Shown here: piece after piece, positions 62,330 to 64,000 of the stretch | Numbering within the stretch: the first letter of the stretch is position 1 | Layout: every line of letters starts with the position of its first letter | Assembly (NCBI GenBank): GCA_040506775.1 | Contig: JBEVWC010000016.1 | Location: 1 to 64,000, forward strand | Length of the DNA: 64,000 nt | Source: Thiodiazotropha sp040506775 | GTDB lineage: Bacteria > Pseudomonadota > Gammaproteobacteria > Chromatiales > Chromatiaceae | Reading direction: 5' to 3' | Program-made: the position numbers and the translations under genes | The notes under the pieces: generated by a model | Database searches by the model: none | Told to the model about the DNA's origin: nothing | The model's input: the letters and a program-made list of their open reading frames with translations, nothing else

Positions 62330-63076
62330 GTGAATCTCAAATCATCCCTTACCCAGGTCAGCGCGCTTGTGCTGACCCTGACTTGTGGTTCCGTCCTTGC
62401 TGATGGAAACCGCTACAACCTGGAACGTTTCTACCACTCGGAGATCAGTGCGGCGGAAGCCTTTCAGCTGATGGAGCATCGCGGCGGACCCGGGGTGCCT
62501 CACGTCCATCATCGAGGCGTAAAGCCGGTGCTTGTGGATGTACGTTCCATGGAGGAATACGCGGCAGGCCATCCGGACAGCAGTTACAACATCCCTTACC
62601 CCAGGGTGTGCAGCGGTTGTGACGCTCAGACCCCGGAAGTTTTCTACTGGGAGGTTCATAAGGCAGTACGCGGAGACACCGACCGGGAGATCTTCACCCT
62701 CTGCCGCACCGGCTCGAGAAGCGTATCTGCTGGTAACATCCTGGCAAACCCGTCCGAATACGGCATCGATGGCCCGGCCTTCACCCAGGTTCGTAACATC
62801 TGGGAAGGTTTCGTGGGCCAGTACAAGTATGCCTATGAAGGCGGTACGGTCATGCTCGACACGAATGGGGAACCCTTCGCCCTCGACCTGAACAATAACG
62901 GCGTGATGGACGATGACAGCGCTGATGTGTACCAGGAGCGCAACGACGCGAATCCGGACAAGGACGGCTGGCGTAACTTCCAGAAACTGCCCTGGACCAC
63001 AGAGATCCAGCGCAGATTTGCCTACATGGGCGACACTGCCCAGTATCAGGAACTGACCCTGACTCCGGTCGACTGA
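62330..63076 (+). CDS. Exported rhodanese-like protein with a calcium-binding-type insert
   Basis: A 248-residue exported protein. The signal peptide (about 1-24, TCGSVLADG) is followed by a rhodanese domain with the active cysteine in FTLCRTGSRSVSAG. Between residues about 185 and 220 lie Asp/Asn-rich loops, DLNNNGVMDDD and NPDKDGW, resembling EF-hand or thrombospondin type-3 calcium sites. The GTG at 62330 is the start: AAGGAG lies seven bases upstream and it opens into the signal peptide; the frame from 62285 does not. It probably handles sulfur in the periplasm; exact substrate unknown. Confidence 0.8.
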   Translation: MNLKSSLTQVSALVLTLTCGSVLADGNRYNLERFYHSEISAAEAFQLMEHRGGPGVPHVHHRGVKPVLVDVRSMEEYAAGHPDSSYNIPYPRVCSGCDAQTPEVFYWEVHKAVRGDTDREIFTLCRTGSRSVSAGNILANPSEYGIDGPAFTQVRNIWEGFVGQYKYAYEGGTVMLDTNGEPFALDLNNNGVMDDDSADVYQERNDANPDKDGWRNFQKLPWTTEIQRRFAYMGDTAQYQELTLTPVD

Positions 63077-63271
63077 GCCGTCGACCCTGTGACCGGCCGC
63101 TGGCTTTCGCCGGCGGTCGGGCATGCTGATACCGCGGTCCCCACTGAATCCTCACAATCTGACTCAGCGAAACGCCCGCTCCCCCGATCCTAGATCGATG
63201 AGCACAGGCTCCTGGTTGGAAGTCTTGGCAAGAAAACCCGATCGGGCCAGTCCCCATTCATCCCGCCCGAA

Positions 63272-63907
63272 TTAATCCGGAAATCGCACCCCGGTGCCGC
63301 CCAGACCACAGTAACCTGCGGGATTCTTGGCCAGATACTGCTGATGATAGGCTTCGGCGTAATAGAAGCGTGCTGCCGGTATGATCTCGGTGGTTATCGG
63401 CGCTGAGGTGATCTGCGCGAGGGCGTGTTGATAATCGTCCCGGGAGGTCATCGCCTGGGCGATCTGCTCTTCATCGAAGGTGTAGATTCCGGAACGGTAC
63501 TGGGTACCCACGTCGTTGCCCTGACGCATCCCCTCGGTCGGGCTGTGCGACTCCCAGAAACACCGCAACAGCGACTGATAGGAAATCTCCCGTGGATCGT
63601 AGACCACCAGGACGACCTCGTTGTGACCGGTCATGCCGGTGCACACCTCCTCATAGGTCGGGTTCGGGGTGAATCCGGCCGAATAACCCACCGCCGTGAC
63701 ATGCACCCCCGGGAGTTGCCAGAAGCGCCGCTCGGCGCCCCAGAAACAGCCCATGCCGAACACCGCCTTGCGGCATCCCTCCGGGAAGGGTGGAAACAGG
63801 CTTTGCCCGTTCACGAAGTGGGTTGCCTTACTCAGGATAGGCGTCTCCCGCCCGGGTAATGCCTCATCCTCTGTGGGCATCTGGGTCTTGCGGCCAAGTC
63901 CGAACAT
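63272..63907 (-). CDS. msrA: Peptide methionine sulfoxide reductase MsrA
   Basis: A 211-residue enzyme that repairs oxidised methionine (S-epimer). The catalytic GMGCFWGAERRF is intact, with the substrate-binding GYSAGF, and a distal Cys in GYCGLGGTG serves for recycling. An N-terminal extension of about 45 residues precedes the domain, as in other gammaproteobacterial MsrA. MsrB is not in view. The last 93 bases of the window hold no feature I can support. Confidence 0.96.
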   Translation of the reverse strand: MFGLGRKTQMPTEDEALPGRETPILSKATHFVNGQSLFPPFPEGCRKAVFGMGCFWGAERRFWQLPGVHVTAVGYSAGFTPNPTYEEVCTGMTGHNEVVLVVYDPREISYQSLLRCFWESHSPTEGMRQGNDVGTQYRSGIYTFDEEQIAQAMTSRDDYQHALAQITSAPITTEIIPAARFYYAEAYHQQYLAKNPAGYCGLGGTGVRFPD

Positions 63908-64000
63908 GGGTGGGTTATCTCCGCCTGAGCGCCCTGGTTCGGGGCCCGGTTATCAGGAACTTAGGATCAGGGAACGTCTGCAACCATTCTCCCGCTGCAG

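Overview
This is a single 64 kb chromosomal window of high GC content with dense, mostly single-copy housekeeping and envelope genes. The gene families fit a free-living or symbiotic gammaproteobacterium, probably near the Chromatiales or sulfur-oxidising lineages. This placement is inferred from the mix of PriA, TsaC, PrlC, TtcA, an Mg-type HemB, a pst-phoU cluster and the short palindromic intergenic repeats; no rRNA or marker tree was available. I found no tRNA, rRNA, CRISPR array, prophage or transposase. One run of 100 N (26777-26876) is an assembly gap flanked by identical 91-base copies.

Layout. 41-2266: a fructosamine-kinase-like gene and a ZntB/CorA-type transporter, separated by an AT-rich spacer with DnaA-box-like sites. 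2366-8125 (minus): a tightly overlapping four-gene operon encoding a TolC-like protein fused to a glycoside-hydrolase-like domain, a HlyD-type adaptor, a zinc-ribbon (TackOD1-like) protein with a degenerate GGDEF domain, and a processive family 2 glycosyltransferase. It looks like an uncharacterised polysaccharide synthesis and export machine and is the most interesting part of the window. 8274-10484: priA. 10691-16924 (minus): phoB-pstS-pstC-pstA-pstB-phoU with two Pho boxes and an internal terminator; phoR is not in the window. A PilZ gene follows at 17095-17457.

17651-26772: argS, a SPOR protein, a periplasmic alpha-carbonic anhydrase, a PhnA/YjdM-type zinc ribbon protein, a VIT1-type transporter, a cupin, two acyltransferase-3/OpgC-type membrane proteins and a small conserved protein. 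27396-30248 (minus): feoA-feoB-feoC behind a Fur box. 30358-36057: a methyltransferase, a YVTN beta-propeller with an IPTLxxWG-like C-terminal anchor, a ClC channel, PPK2 and an ICMT/NnrU-like membrane protein. 36284-39880 (minus): a repeat-containing secreted protein, a lone MlaC-like protein and a sensor without an output domain.

40468-48555: tsaC, a thioredoxin-like gene, a possible small RNA, hemB, a repeat-rich non-coding region with an AT-rich orphan gene, aroE, a chemoreceptor and a UbiA-family prenyltransferase. 48733-55932: small exported proteins, a gamma-carbonic anhydrase, a lemA-GIDE pair, a CNP1-like protein, prlC and a small two-gene unit. 56263-63907: an ArsB/NhaD-type antiporter, a CBS protein, ttcA, a quinone-oxidoreductase-like enzyme, an OsmC protein, an orphan dCache sensor, an exported rhodanese and msrA.

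Shared themes are phosphate and polyphosphate (Pho box-pst, PPK2), cyclic-di-GMP-like control (degenerate GGDEF, PilZ), CO2/bicarbonate handling (alpha and gamma carbonic anhydrases), iron (Feo, VIT1) and envelope modification. Two intergenic repeat families, one based on 'cgtcgggttacgctgcgcta' and one on 'ctcgttcccacgctctgcgt', recur throughout.
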